A stretch of 64,000 nt of DNA from Clostridium facile (GCF_014297275.1 NZ_JACOQK010000001.1:2418001-2482000); one strand, 5' to 3'; positions 1 to 8,156 are shown, counted from the first letter of the stretch. The notes: a model not told the origin generated them from the sequence alone. Numbers and translations: made by a program.

Positions 1-1
1 T

Positions 2-1054
2 GACCCGGAAACAGGTTCCGCTATCGATTTAAACGGGACTGGTTCCGAATCCGAAGGGTTTGATGAACGTGGCACCAGCCCAGAGGGGCTTGAAATTGCC
101 AAGATGGATCTTAGTGGATGTGGGTTTCAAATTACGAACTTCAATCCATTGTTGTTCGCCAAAATGTATGACCAATTGGCAGTAGAAAATATTCCTGGAT
201 ACCAGTCGATTTTTAGCACCAATACAACAGTACTAGATCAAGTGATCACTTATGCGGAAGCGCAACAAACATCTTCTTCTTTTGATGATGTCATTCCAAT
301 GGTGCAGCAGTCCTTCCATCAGGCTCTGGAAGCCGCTAAAACTGTCCAGACCGACCAGTTTGCAAGCCAGGAAGAAATTGACCAAGCATGGGTTACTTTG
401 TTGGAAGAAATCCATAAACTGGGATTTGTAAAAGGGGATAAAACGCTGTTAAAAACATTTTATACCTATGCGAACGGGTTGGATTTAGATCTTTATGCGG
501 ATGGGGATGCAAAACAGGCATTTTTAACCGCATTGGAAAACGCGGCAGATGTTATTGCGGATGAAAATGCAATGGCGGATACGGTTGAACCCGCTTACGA
601 CGCCTTGATTCAATCCACTATGGATTTACGGTATAAAGCGGATAAATCCATTCTTGAATCCCTAGTTCAGCAGGGGGATAGCATAGACGCAAATCTGTAT
701 ACAGCTGAAAGCGTGGCAGTGCTAAATGCCAGCCTAGCAGAGGCCAAAGCTGTTTTAGAGGATACTACACTTTCGATTGATGACCAGTCCGCTGTAGACC
801 AACAGGCAGTAGCGCTCCAAACCGTTCTTGATAGCCTGGTCTTAATCGGTCAGGACACTACCTCAACAATTTCTACCGATGGATCTACCGAAGAACAGTC
901 TGGAGGGCAGAATTTATCCGAATCTTCCTCCGAAGCAGTTACACAAACTGGATACACTACTCCGCGTACAGGGGATAACACTGTGGCTGCGGTAGGTGCG
1001 GTACTGGCAGTGGCAGTAGCAACCGCTGTTTTGGCAGGGAAACGAAAAAAATAG
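2..1054 (+). CDS. Sortase-anchored surface protein with FIVAR-like helical repeats (C-terminal part)
   Basis: The reading frame is open from the first bases of the window, so this is the last ~350 residues of a larger protein. The visible part is mostly acidic and helical. It holds FIVAR-like modules, the clearest beginning at KSILESLVQQGDSID and ending near TVLDSLVLIG. These modules are common next to catalytic domains in large secreted glycosidases. A Ser/Thr/Gln-rich linker leads to a sorting signal: a TPRTGD pentapeptide variant of LPXTG, a hydrophobic Ala/Val helix and a GKRKK tail. The product should therefore be secreted and linked to peptidoglycan by a sortase not seen in this window. 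The catalytic part, if any, lies upstream, so the enzymatic class is unknown. Confidence 0.8.
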   Translation, partial: DPETGSAIDLNGTGSESEGFDERGTSPEGLEIAKMDLSGCGFQITNFNPLLFAKMYDQLAVENIPGYQSIFSTNTTVLDQVITYAEAQQTSSSFDDVIPMVQQSFHQALEAAKTVQTDQFASQEEIDQAWVTLLEEIHKLGFVKGDKTLLKTFYTYANGLDLDLYADGDAKQAFLTALENAADVIADENAMADTVEPAYDALIQSTMDLRYKADKSILESLVQQGDSIDANLYTAESVAVLNASLAEAKAVLEDTTLSIDDQSAVDQQAVALQTVLDSLVLIGQDTTSTISTDGSTEEQSGGQNLSESSSEAVTQTGYTTPRTGDNTVAAVGAVLAVAVATAVLAGKRKK

Positions 1055-1090
1055 CAATTATCTTTCCTTTATCTTGACCATATCATAGAA

Positions 1091-1125
1091 TAATGCCCAT
1101 CCTATCTCAAATAGGATGGGCATTA
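1091..1125. terminator. Bidirectional intrinsic terminator
   Basis: A perfect 15-bp stem (1091-1105 with 1111-1125) closes a 5-nt loop. It lies between two convergent genes, the surface-protein gene on the plus strand and the ABM gene on the minus strand, and can serve both. The T-tracts are short. Confidence 0.75.
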
Positions 1126-1151
1126 TTCCAACTGCAAAGGGGGAAAAGTGG

Positions 1152-1439
1152 TTACAGAATCACTTCCATAGTGGTAATCTCCATTTCCCTTTCTAACAAT
1201 GGTGAAATCCGCTGGATCAACACATTAAAATGTTCACTGTTTAAATGCAGGGCAACCGCCTGCTGGTCCTTCCATTTTTCCACAAAAGCAAAACAGTTAT
1301 CCGGCTCTGGGGCTTGGCACAGCTCGTAGGAAACATTGCCCGGTTCCAGACGGCTGGCGTCAACTAAGGTATTTGCCAGTGTGAGGAAAGCCTGTATATT
1401 TTGTGGCTTTACCAAACATTTCGCATAAGTACAAAGCAT
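1152..1439 (-). CDS. Antibiotic biosynthesis monooxygenase (ABM) domain protein, YgiN-like
   Basis: This 95-residue protein fits a single ABM ferredoxin-like barrel of the YgiN/quinol monooxygenase or heme-oxygenase-like superfamily. Typical features are the N-terminal strand (MLCTYAKCLVKP), a central helix with L-EPGNVSYEL, the FVEKWKDQQA segment and the H-NSEHFN motif before the last helix. Members act as dimers on quinones or polyketides without cofactor, but many have no known substrate, so the reaction is not assigned. A purine-rich AAGGAAGGA ribosome site precedes the ATG. The gene stands alone and is convergent with the surface-protein gene, with which it shares a terminator. Confidence 0.75.
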   Translation of the reverse strand: MLCTYAKCLVKPQNIQAFLTLANTLVDASRLEPGNVSYELCQAPEPDNCFAFVEKWKDQQAVALHLNSEHFNVLIQRISPLLEREMEITTMEVIL

Positions 1440-1671
1440 GGCTTACACATCCTTCCTTTTTCTTAATCATACTGCAAAATAAAAAACCTGTCAACGCAAT
1501 GAGAAATACAACTATTCCTTATAAAAAGTTTATAAACTACCATCGCTTTTCAACAATAAGATAAGAATATTTTGAAAATAATGAAATTTTCTTGTGGACT
1601 ATTGCATAAAAATATTGTATGATAAGAATATCAGATTATTTTGCTTGAAAAAAGCAAATGGAGGTTTTATC

Positions 1672-2343
1672 ATGATTTGTCCTAATTGTAATTTTGTAAC
1701 TGAAAATGATGTTGCATACTGTCCACAATGTGGTGCCCCGATGGCTGCGGCATCCAACGACCCAACAAATCAGCCACAAGTACAACCACAGGATACTGCT
1801 CAAATGCCACAACAACAATACAGCCCAAACGCAGGCTATGGTACATATACAGCGCAAGTTACTTACAACCAACAAATGCCACAACAGCAGGCTTATCAAG
1901 GTCCACTTTATTGTAAAAACTGTGGTAGACCACTTAATCCTGGCGCAGCGGTTTGTGTAAACTGTGGTGTAGCTGTTGGGGTAGGGAACCAGTTCTGTGC
2001 CAACTGTGGTAATCAGGTTGATCCAATGGCTGCCATCTGTACCCACTGTGGAGCTGCCCAACAAGGTGGAAACTATGGTGGTGTAAGCCAAGCAAAATCC
2101 AAATTAACAGCAGGTTTGCTGGGGATTTTCCTGGGCCTATTTGGCGTTCACAATTTTTATCTAGGATTTATCGGGAAGGCGGTAATCCAATTAGTAGTAA
2201 GCATATTAGGTATGTTCCTTATGTGTGTAGCAATTGGTGGATTAATGATTTTAGGTATGTGGATTTGGGGTCTGGTAGAAGGAATTATGATTCTGACAGG
2301 GTCCATTCCAGCGGATGCCAAAGGTATTCCACTACGGGATTAA
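1672..2343 (+). CDS. Zinc-ribbon and TM2 domain membrane protein
   Basis: The ATG at 1672 is chosen because GGAGG lies 8 nt upstream; an upstream in-frame extension has no ribosome site and is not family-like. The 223-residue product has three Cys-x2-Cys pairs-of-pairs: CPNC/CPQC at the N-terminus, then CKNC/CVNC, then CANC/CTHC, so three zinc ribbons are likely. A Gln/Pro/Tyr-rich linker separates the first from the second. The C-terminal ~75 residues form a TM2 domain: two membrane helices around GLFGVHNFYLGF. Such proteins are membrane-tethered with cytosolic zinc fingers; their role is unknown. The gene is monocistronic and followed by a strong terminator. Confidence 0.85.
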   Translation: MICPNCNFVTENDVAYCPQCGAPMAAASNDPTNQPQVQPQDTAQMPQQQYSPNAGYGTYTAQVTYNQQMPQQQAYQGPLYCKNCGRPLNPGAAVCVNCGVAVGVGNQFCANCGNQVDPMAAICTHCGAAQQGGNYGGVSQAKSKLTAGLLGIFLGLFGVHNFYLGFIGKAVIQLVVSILGMFLMCVAIGGLMILGMWIWGLVEGIMILTGSIPADAKGIPLRD

Positions 2344-2361
2344 CAGATTAATATGGTAAGA

Positions 2362-2391
2362 AAAACCGGTGTATTGGAATACACCGGTTTT
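2362..2391. terminator. Bidirectional intrinsic terminator
   Basis: A 14-bp perfect inverted repeat (2362-2375 with 2378-2391) with A-tract on one side and T-tract on the other sits between the convergent TM2 and MarR genes. It can stop transcription from both. Confidence 0.8.
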
Positions 2392-2401
2392 ATGTTATGT
2401 G

Positions 2402-2839
2402 TTATGGAAATCGTTTTGCGTTTTCTAAAGCTAAAATATTAGATGCAGACTTTTTTAAGAGAAATAAGAATTGCTGTTTTTCCTGTTCTGTAAACCCATA
2501 AGTAAGGGATTCACAGCTTTGTTGGATTGCTTCTAGAATAGCTGAATACGCCTTTTTTGCCTGTTCTGTAGGAAACAAGTGGAATGTCCGTTTGTCTTGC
2601 TCGTTTGGGAAACGCAATAAAAACCCGGTTTTTTCTAGTTGGTTCAGGGCACGGGTAATATTGCTTGGATTAACATGGATAAAAGATTGTAGTTTATCTT
2701 GGGTAATCCCTGGGTTTTCACATATTTTAAGAATGTAGAAATACTGGCTGTTATTAATGTTTAAATTGGCTAGATTTTTGTCTAAGTTTAGCCTTGTAAA
2801 TCGGTCGGCAATGGAGAGCCATTTAATGAGTTCCCGCAT
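2402..2839 (-). CDS. MarR-family transcriptional regulator
   Basis: The 145-residue product has the MarR winged-helix layout. An N-terminal dimer helix is followed by GITQDKLQSFIHVNPSNITRALN as helix-turn-helix, and by LEKTGFLLRFPNEQDKRTFHLFPT as the wing, including the conserved basic D-KR-F stretch. A C-terminal dimerisation helix pair ends the protein. MarR proteins bind short palindromes and usually release DNA on binding a small phenolic or oxidant ligand; the ligand here is unknown. GAGGT precedes the ATG. The gene is divergent from acylphosphatase, and a small inverted repeat sits in the shared intergenic region. No transporter or detoxification target gene is adjacent, so autoregulation is the simplest guess. 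Confidence 0.85.
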   Translation of the reverse strand: MRELIKWLSIADRFTRLNLDKNLANLNINNSQYFYILKICENPGITQDKLQSFIHVNPSNITRALNQLEKTGFLLRFPNEQDKRTFHLFPTEQAKKAYSAILEAIQQSCESLTYGFTEQEKQQFLFLLKKSASNILALENAKRFP

Positions 2840-2873
2840 GGGTTACCTCGCTTTCTATGAAAAAGTTAGTAGT

Positions 2874-2895
2874 TTGCGGTCGCAATCATTATAAT
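2874..2895. promoter_or_regulatory. Candidate MarR operator with overlapping -10 box
   Basis: An inverted repeat TTGCG-GT-CGCAA (2874-2885) lies in the 94-bp region between the divergent MarR and acylphosphatase genes. It is followed directly by TATAAT (2890-2895) on the plus strand. Its position would let a bound repressor block both transcription units. No good -35 box is seen at the usual spacing. The operator assignment is inferred from position and symmetry only. Confidence 0.4.
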
Positions 2896-2933
2896 GCGGA
2901 TCTACAGGCTTGTCAAGAAAAAGGAGTGAAAAA

Positions 2934-3200
2934 ATGTTACGGTATCAAATACGCCTTACAGGCTGGGTTCAAGGAGTTGGGTTAAGATGGTTCATCAATA
3001 CTAGAGCAGCAGTGAATCAATGTACTGGCTGGGTGCAAAATCAATGGGATGGAAGCGTATTGTGTGAACTGCAAGGGGAAGAATCCAATGTAGACGCTGT
3101 ATTAAAGGAAATCCGCCAAGGAAACCAATTTATTGTGGTGGAGCAGATGGAAATTCATGAAATACCCACGCAAACAGAGAGTGGGTTTCATATACGATAA
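2934..3200 (+). CDS. acyP: Acylphosphatase
   Basis: The 88-residue product hydrolyses carboxyl-phosphate bonds of acyl phosphates in the cytosol. The signature GWVQGVGLRWF contains the catalytic Arg of the phosphate-binding loop. The second motif reads GWVQNQWDGSV, with the catalytic Asn and DG turn kept; the family usually has GWVRN, so the Arg two before Asn is replaced by Gln. The start at 2934 follows AAGGAG at 8-nt spacing and gives normal family length; an in-frame codon 24 nt upstream would add an unneeded tail. The gene stands alone, divergent from the MarR regulator. Confidence 0.9.
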   Translation: MLRYQIRLTGWVQGVGLRWFINTRAAVNQCTGWVQNQWDGSVLCELQGEESNVDAVLKEIRQGNQFIVVEQMEIHEIPTQTESGFHIR

Positions 3201-3535
3201 TAAATCTTCCTTATAAAACTTATGTTTATAGGTTTTGATCAAATTTAGTTGGACTTTTACAACGCAATATTTAAGATGAATTTGGCGTGATGGCAACAGT
3301 AAGAATGCTTTCTCATTTTGTAGGAAGAAATTTTTGTCATATAGGAAATTTAATGGAACATATTTATGGTTGCAGCATGATTTAGAATATCCTATATTGT
3401 TTTATTTTTAATAAATTTCTTTCTGCTGTTTTATGAAGGGAGGACAGTTTACCACGGTCACTTCAATCCGCTGTTTTTTGCTGAATATCATTGTACCATC
3501 TATTTATTATACCGGAATAGAAACATCATCTTTCA

Positions 3536-3564
3536 TTGACTTTTATGTGTAAAAAAGTTATAAT
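3536..3564 (+). promoter_or_regulatory. Promoter of the glycyl radical enzyme operon
   Basis: TTGACT (3536-3541), 17-bp spacer, TATAAT (3559-3564). Transcription should start near 3571, giving an untranslated leader of about 290 nt before the dehydratase start at 3860. Confidence 0.75.
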
Positions 3565-3570
3565 AAATAC

Positions 3571-3859
3571 TGTATCAGTATATTCTTAGCGCACTGGAAT
3601 TCCAGTGTCGCAAAAGATCGTTATAATCTGGTGAAAATCTGCTGTATAGCGGAGAAAACAGCTTGTTCGTGCGCTTTTGGAGGCGCAACCAAAAGCGTAT
3701 AAGGGCTGTAACCAAGAATTATTTTCGTTTTATCATATTGATGTTGTTTGATTTTTTGTAAGAGAAAAAAGAAAATTTTCTCAATTTGTTTTTGCTGGTA
3801 AAAAGTTTAATCCAGCGTTCATTCTAAAAGAATCGTGTCACCGACAAGGAGAATGACAA
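3571..3859 (+). promoter_or_regulatory. Long structured 5' leader, possible riboswitch or attenuator
   Basis: The leader holds a 16-nt perfect palindrome (3592-3607), a GCTGT/ACAGC hairpin (3641-3645 with 3658-3662) and a 9-bp stem CGCTTTTGG/CCAAAAGCG (3672-3680 with 3689-3697). Two of these have competing partners. TGCGC (3670-3674) can pair with GCGCA (3683-3687), which breaks the 9-bp stem. ACAGC (3658-3662) can pair with a second GCTGT at 3705-3709. Competing pairings are typical of RNA switches. A GGTGAAAATC stretch near 3630 resembles part of the cobalamin riboswitch core, but the GGGAA and CCCGC elements and the B12 box are missing. I cannot assign it to a known class. The 660-bp gene-free region upstream (from 3201) holds nothing else recognisable. 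Confidence 0.45.
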
Positions 3860-6388
3860 ATGAAAGAATATTACACCCGTTCCATTCCAGTTAGCCCTAG
3901 AATTGGAAAATTAAAAGAGGATCTGTTTGCTAAGATGCCTCAAATGGAAGCGGACCGTGCGGAGCTGCTCACCGAGTCTTACCAACAGACAGAAGGCTTA
4001 CCAATTATTACACGCCGCGCAAAAGCGTTCGCCCATATTTTAAAGCATATTCCAATTGTGATCCGTGATCATGAACTGATTGTTGGAAGCAATACGGTTG
4101 CACCACGTAGTAGCCAGGCTTTTCCGGAGTTCTCTTTCCAGTGGGTAGCGGATGAATTCGATACCATGGAAACCCGTGAAGCGGATCCATTTTATATTTC
4201 CGAAGATACCAAACAACGTTTGGCAAAAGCGTTCCAGTATTGGGAAGGCAAAACAACCAGCGATTTGGCTACTTCTTATATGACTCCAGAAACATTGACA
4301 GCAATCGAGCATAATATTTTTACTCCAGGAAACTATTTCTACAATGGGGTAGGGCATGTTACCGTATGTTATGGTAAAATCCTGCAAGTTGGGTTTGAAG
4401 GGATTATAGAAGAAGCAAAAGCTGCTTTGGCAAAATGTAATCCAGGGGATGCGGATTTTGCAAGACGCAGCCACTTTTTAGAAGCGGTCATTGAAAGCTG
4501 TGAAGCAGTCATTGGTTATGCACACCGTTATTCTGAACTGGCGGCAGCACAGGCAGAAGAATGTACGGACCCAACCCGTAAAACAGAGCTGTTTAAAATT
4601 TCCCGCAACTGTGCCCAGGTTCCAGGTAAACCTGCCCGTAATTTTTATGAAGCTTGCCAGTCCTTCTGGTTTGTACAGCAGTTGCTACAGTTGGAATCCA
4701 GCGGCCACTCAATTTCCCCAGGCCGTTTTGACCAATATATGTACCCTTATTTTGAAAAGGATTTAAAAGAAGGTAAAATCACCCACGAATCCGCTCAGGA
4801 ACTGTTGGATTGTATCTGGATTAAATTAAATGACCTGAACAAAGCGAGAGATGCTGCCTCTGCAGAAGGGTTTGCTGGATATAGTTTGTTCCAGAACCTT
4901 TGTGTTGGCGGTCAGGATGAAAACGGTATGGACGTTACTAACGACCTGTCCTTTATGTGTGTGGAAGCTTCTATGCACGTATTTCTGCCACAGCCATCCT
5001 TGTCCTGCCGTGTTTGGAATGGTACCCCAAACGAATTGCTGATTAAATGTGCAGAACTGACCAGAACAGGAATTGGTTTGCCAGCTTATTATAACGACGA
5101 AGTGATTATTCCATCTCTGGAAAGCCGTGGTTTGACATTACAGGATGCCCGTGATTACAATATCATCGGTTGTGTAGAACCACAAAAATCTGGAAAAACT
5201 GAGGGCTGGCATGATGCTGCGTTCTATAACATGCTCCGCCCTTTGGAACTGGTATTCTCCCGTGGTATGGATAATGGCGTAATGGTTGGGATTGATACTG
5301 GCGACGTTACCCAGATGAAAACATTTGACGAGTTCTACAATGCGTATAAAAAACAAACAGAATATTTGATCAGCTTGTTAGTAAACGCAGATAATGCAAT
5401 TGATGTTGCCCATGCAGAACGTTGTCCATTGCCATTCCTCTCCTCTATGATTGAAGATTGTATTGGACGGGGCAAGAGTGTGCAGGAAGGTGGAGCAATC
5501 TACAACTTTACCGGTCCACAGGGCTTTGGGATTGCCAACATGACAGACGCACTTTGGGCAATCAAAACCCTGGTATTTGAACAGCATAAGTTGACCATGG
5601 CAGAATACAAACAAGCTTTAGATGACAACTTTGGACATGGTATGTCGGAGGAAAAAGCAACCCAAATTACCGCTGAAATTGTAAAACAGTTAGCTGCTGT
5701 TGGAAAAAATGTTAGTAATGAACAGATTGCTGCTGTTTACAACCAGGTAAAATCCCAAGCTTGTTCTCCAGAAAAACAAGCAAAATACAACCAGTTATTA
5801 AACTGGATTGATGAATTACCGAAATTCGGTAACGATATTGAAGAGGTAGACCGGTTTGCGCGTGATGTTGCTTATACTTATACAAAACCATTAGAGCAGT
5901 ACCATAACCCACGTGGCGGTATTTTCCAAGCTGGTTTGTATCCAGTATCTGCTAACGTTCCTTTAGGTGCGCAAACAGGTGCTACACCGGATGGCCGTTT
6001 AGCTGGAACGCCAGTTGCAGATGGTGTATCCCCAGTATCCGGAAAAGATGTACATGGACCAACGGCTGCTTGTAACTCGGTATCCCGTTTGGATCACTTT
6101 ATTGCATCCAACGGAACACTGTTTAACCAGAAGTTCCATCCATCTGCATTGTCTGGTACACAGGGATTGGCGAACTTTGCGTCTTTAATCCGTGCTTACT
6201 TTGACCAAAAAGGTATGCATGTACAGTTTAATGTTGTCAGCAGGGAAACTTTGATAGACGCCCAGAAACATCCAGAGAATTATAAAGGTCTGGTCGTACG
6301 TGTAGCAGGATACAGTGCGTTGTTTACCACATTATCCAAGTCCTTGCAGGATGATATTATTAAACGTACAGAACACGTTTTCCAATAA
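3860..6388 (+). CDS. Glycyl radical enzyme, B12-independent glycerol/1,2-propanediol dehydratase type
   Basis: This 842-residue protein closely follows, from memory, the Clostridium butyricum glycerol dehydratase DhaB1 (~787 residues). Such enzymes use a protein glycyl radical to remove water from glycerol or propane-1,2-diol, giving an aldehyde. The expected residues are present: His166 (GHVTV), His283 and Ser284 (GHSISP), thiyl Cys438 and Glu440 (IIGCVEPQ), Asp452 (EGWHDAAF) and radical Gly817 (RVAGYSALF). The His-Ser pair and the Asp favour a diol dehydratase over pyruvate formate-lyase, choline lyase or hydroxyproline dehydratase. An extra ~45-50 residues lie at about 595-650, before PKFGNDIEEVD. 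AAGGAG precedes the ATG. The activase follows 66 nt downstream. No microcompartment shell genes and no targeting peptide are seen, so the enzyme is probably free in the cytosol. The exact substrate is not proven. Confidence 0.9.
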   Translation: MKEYYTRSIPVSPRIGKLKEDLFAKMPQMEADRAELLTESYQQTEGLPIITRRAKAFAHILKHIPIVIRDHELIVGSNTVAPRSSQAFPEFSFQWVADEFDTMETREADPFYISEDTKQRLAKAFQYWEGKTTSDLATSYMTPETLTAIEHNIFTPGNYFYNGVGHVTVCYGKILQVGFEGIIEEAKAALAKCNPGDADFARRSHFLEAVIESCEAVIGYAHRYSELAAAQAEECTDPTRKTELFKISRNCAQVPGKPARNFYEACQSFWFVQQLLQLESSGHSISPGRFDQYMYPYFEKDLKEGKITHESAQELLDCIWIKLNDLNKARDAASAEGFAGYSLFQNLCVGGQDENGMDVTNDLSFMCVEASMHVFLPQPSLSCRVWNGTPNELLIKCAELTRTGIGLPAYYNDEVIIPSLESRGLTLQDARDYNIIGCVEPQKSGKTEGWHDAAFYNMLRPLELVFSRGMDNGVMVGIDTGDVTQMKTFDEFYNAYKKQTEYLISLLVNADNAIDVAHAERCPLPFLSSMIEDCIGRGKSVQEGGAIYNFTGPQGFGIANMTDALWAIKTLVFEQHKLTMAEYKQALDDNFGHGMSEEKATQITAEIVKQLAAVGKNVSNEQIAAVYNQVKSQACSPEKQAKYNQLLNWIDELPKFGNDIEEVDRFARDVAYTYTKPLEQYHNPRGGIFQAGLYPVSANVPLGAQTGATPDGRLAGTPVADGVSPVSGKDVHGPTAACNSVSRLDHFIASNGTLFNQKFHPSALSGTQGLANFASLIRAYFDQKGMHVQFNVVSRETLIDAQKHPENYKGLVVRVAGYSALFTTLSKSLQDDIIKRTEHVFQ

Positions 6389-6454
6389 AATAGAAAACAA
6401 AAGGTAGGCTCGTATTTGATCAGACAACCGGGCAGTTTGCCTGTTGGAGGAAAT

Positions 6455-7249
6455 ATGGATCACAGTTATTTAGAAGAAACAGGGCGTATTTTTGACGTAC
6501 AGCGGTTCTCTGTACATGATGGCCCGGGTATCCGTACCATTATCTTTTTAAAGGGTTGCCCATTGCGCTGCAAATGGTGTTGCAATCCAGAATCTCAGCA
6601 ATATGAGATTCAAAAGATGGTGGTAAATGGTGTACCAAAGACAATGGGGCGGGACGTTACCGTTCAAGAAGTATTAAATGAAGTTCGTAAAGACTTAACT
6701 TATTATTGGCGTTCCGGCGGAGGGGTAACCCTTTCTGGTGGAGAATGCCTGTTCCAATCAGATTTTGCTGCGGCAATCCTGCGTGCTTGCAAAGAACAAT
6801 GTATTAACACTGCAATTGAAACAACGGGTTTTGCGCCATTTAGTAATATCCAAAAGCTGCTGCCCTGGCTGGATGTGGTTTTAATGGACATCAAACATGT
6901 GGATGATGAAAAACACAAGGCATTTACTGGACAATCCAATCGACTGATTTTGGAAAACGCAAAAAAAATTGCGGAATCAGGTGCTAATTTGGTGATTCGT
7001 GTTCCAGTTGTTCCGGAGTTCAACCACACCCCTCGTGAGATTTATCAAATTGCAAAATTTGCGGAGCAGCTGCCTGGAGTAAAACGAATCCACCTACTTC
7101 CTTACCATCGCTTAGGGGAAGATAAATATGCAGGACTTGGACGTAAGTATGAGTTAAGCAATATTGATCCTCAGAACAATGAGGCGTTAGAAGAACTTTT
7201 AAATACTGTAAGAAATAATACTGCTTTAGAGTGCCAGATTGGCGGCTAA
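6455..7249 (+). CDS. Glycyl radical enzyme activase (radical SAM), short form
   Basis: This enzyme cleaves S-adenosylmethionine with a [4Fe-4S] cluster and abstracts hydrogen from the glycine of the upstream dehydratase. The radical SAM motif is CPLRCKWC (CX3CX2C), after FSVHDGPGIRTIIFLKG. The start at 6455 is preceded by GGAGG at 4 nt; a longer in-frame form begins 39 nt earlier but lacks a better site. At 264 residues it lacks the two-cluster ferredoxin-like insert that DhaB2, CutD and similar activases carry after the cysteine motif; here the motif passes quickly to NPESQQYE and VQEVLNEV. In that it resembles PflA. The glycine-rich SAM motif reads SGGECLFQ, where the family usually has SGGEP. 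It is cotranscribed with the dehydratase. Confidence 0.9.
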   Translation: MDHSYLEETGRIFDVQRFSVHDGPGIRTIIFLKGCPLRCKWCCNPESQQYEIQKMVVNGVPKTMGRDVTVQEVLNEVRKDLTYYWRSGGGVTLSGGECLFQSDFAAAILRACKEQCINTAIETTGFAPFSNIQKLLPWLDVVLMDIKHVDDEKHKAFTGQSNRLILENAKKIAESGANLVIRVPVVPEFNHTPREIYQIAKFAEQLPGVKRIHLLPYHRLGEDKYAGLGRKYELSNIDPQNNEALEELLNTVRNNTALECQIGG

Positions 7250-7270
7250 TTTTCTATTATTTTAAATAGG

Positions 7271-7302
7271 CAAAATCCCACTGTATTCACAGTGGGATTT
7301 TG
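7271..7302 (+). terminator. Intrinsic terminator of the dehydratase operon
   Basis: A 13-bp perfect stem (7272-7284 with 7289-7301) with a 4-nt loop and flanking A/T tracts lies 22 nt after the activase stop codon. Confidence 0.85.
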
Positions 7303-7601
7303 TGATTTTTATAGGGTTTCGTTATATTATTTATAAAATATAACCCCTTTTTCTTTCCTAGCAAATGTGGTATAATAATTTTATTAAGATAAAATGATTT
7401 ATTTTGCTTTTCTTTATGAATTGTGTTTGATTCAGAACGAAATAGTTGTAATGATAAGGCTTTATCTTAACCAATGATAAGATACTGTCCTTTTTAGGGT
7501 TAAGATAGTTGAAGCAACATCATAAGTATTAGGAAATGTCTATTTTATTTTTTGTTTTTGGCAAATAGGGAGTCCACTTATTTTGTGGTTTCTATGTTTC
7601 C
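7303..7601. other. Gene-free AT-rich stretch with an inverted repeat
   Basis: No coding frame is convincing here. The only structure seen is a 10-bp inverted repeat TATCTTAACC/GGTTAAGATA (7463-7472 with 7498-7507) around a 25-nt loop. It lacks a T-run. It could end transcription from the minus-strand membrane-protein gene at 7602, but this is weak. Confidence 0.4.
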
Positions 7602-8156
7602 TTAAAGAAAGGAAACAATTAGTTCATAGCAACCAATCCCTATTAAAACTAGGGCGGACAAAATAGAAGAATATTTACCAAGTAACTTTTGGGCAATGTG
7701 TTTTCCTAGGAAATTTCCCAGAATAAAGCATAGAATTGTGATAATAAAGGTTACCGTGGTAGCTATAACGATGGACAATCCGGCAACCCCTGCTGCAAAT
7801 CCAATGCCAGCATTATTTATAGTTAACGCAATTGCTAAAAAAATAGAGGATTGAAATGATATCTCTGTTGTTTGTTGGGGCTGGTTGGTATGCAAAATCG
7901 AGTCCATCAGCATCCATATTCCAATCAGTACCAGTAATGCTGCGCCAATTTTATCCGGAAGCCATGTGGGGAGCAAGCCGGAAAATAAGCTTCCCACTAT
8001 AAGAGATGCCCATGTTCCAAAAGTAGAAATTACTGCAATACATAGAATATGCTGTATGGTAAATTTTTTGTTTGCCGCAGCAGTGGTGGCAGATAAAATA
8101 AGTGTATCAATATTTGCGGAAAAACAAAGAACGATAATAGAAAAGAATTGTTCCAT
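7602..8156 (-). CDS. MntP/YtaF-family membrane protein
   Basis: The 184-residue protein has about six membrane helices in two related halves. Each half starts with a helix carrying a polar signature: FSANIDTLILS near residue 15 and TINNAGIGFAAGV near residue 115. This two-fold pattern is that of the MntP manganese exporters and YtaF sporulation membrane proteins. The Asn-Asn in the second half and the ANID in the first look closer to YtaF than to MntP (which has DAFAVS), so metal export is not certain. A good AGGAGG precedes the ATG. No yybP-ykoY manganese riboswitch is seen in the 98-bp upstream region, which it shares with the divergent symporter gene. Confidence 0.7.
   Translation of the reverse strand: MEQFFSIIVLCFSANIDTLILSATTAAANKKFTIQHILCIAVISTFGTWASLIVGSLFSGLLPTWLPDKIGAALLVLIGIWMLMDSILHTNQPQQTTEISFQSSIFLAIALTINNAGIGFAAGVAGLSIVIATTVTFIITILCFILGNFLGKHIAQKLLGKYSSILSALVLIGIGCYELIVSFL

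Noticed and set aside
3600..3720. Cobalamin riboswitch before the glycyl radical enzyme
   Set aside because: Only GGTGAAAATC resembles the core. The GGGAA and CCCGC segments and the B12 box are absent, so the class is not assigned.
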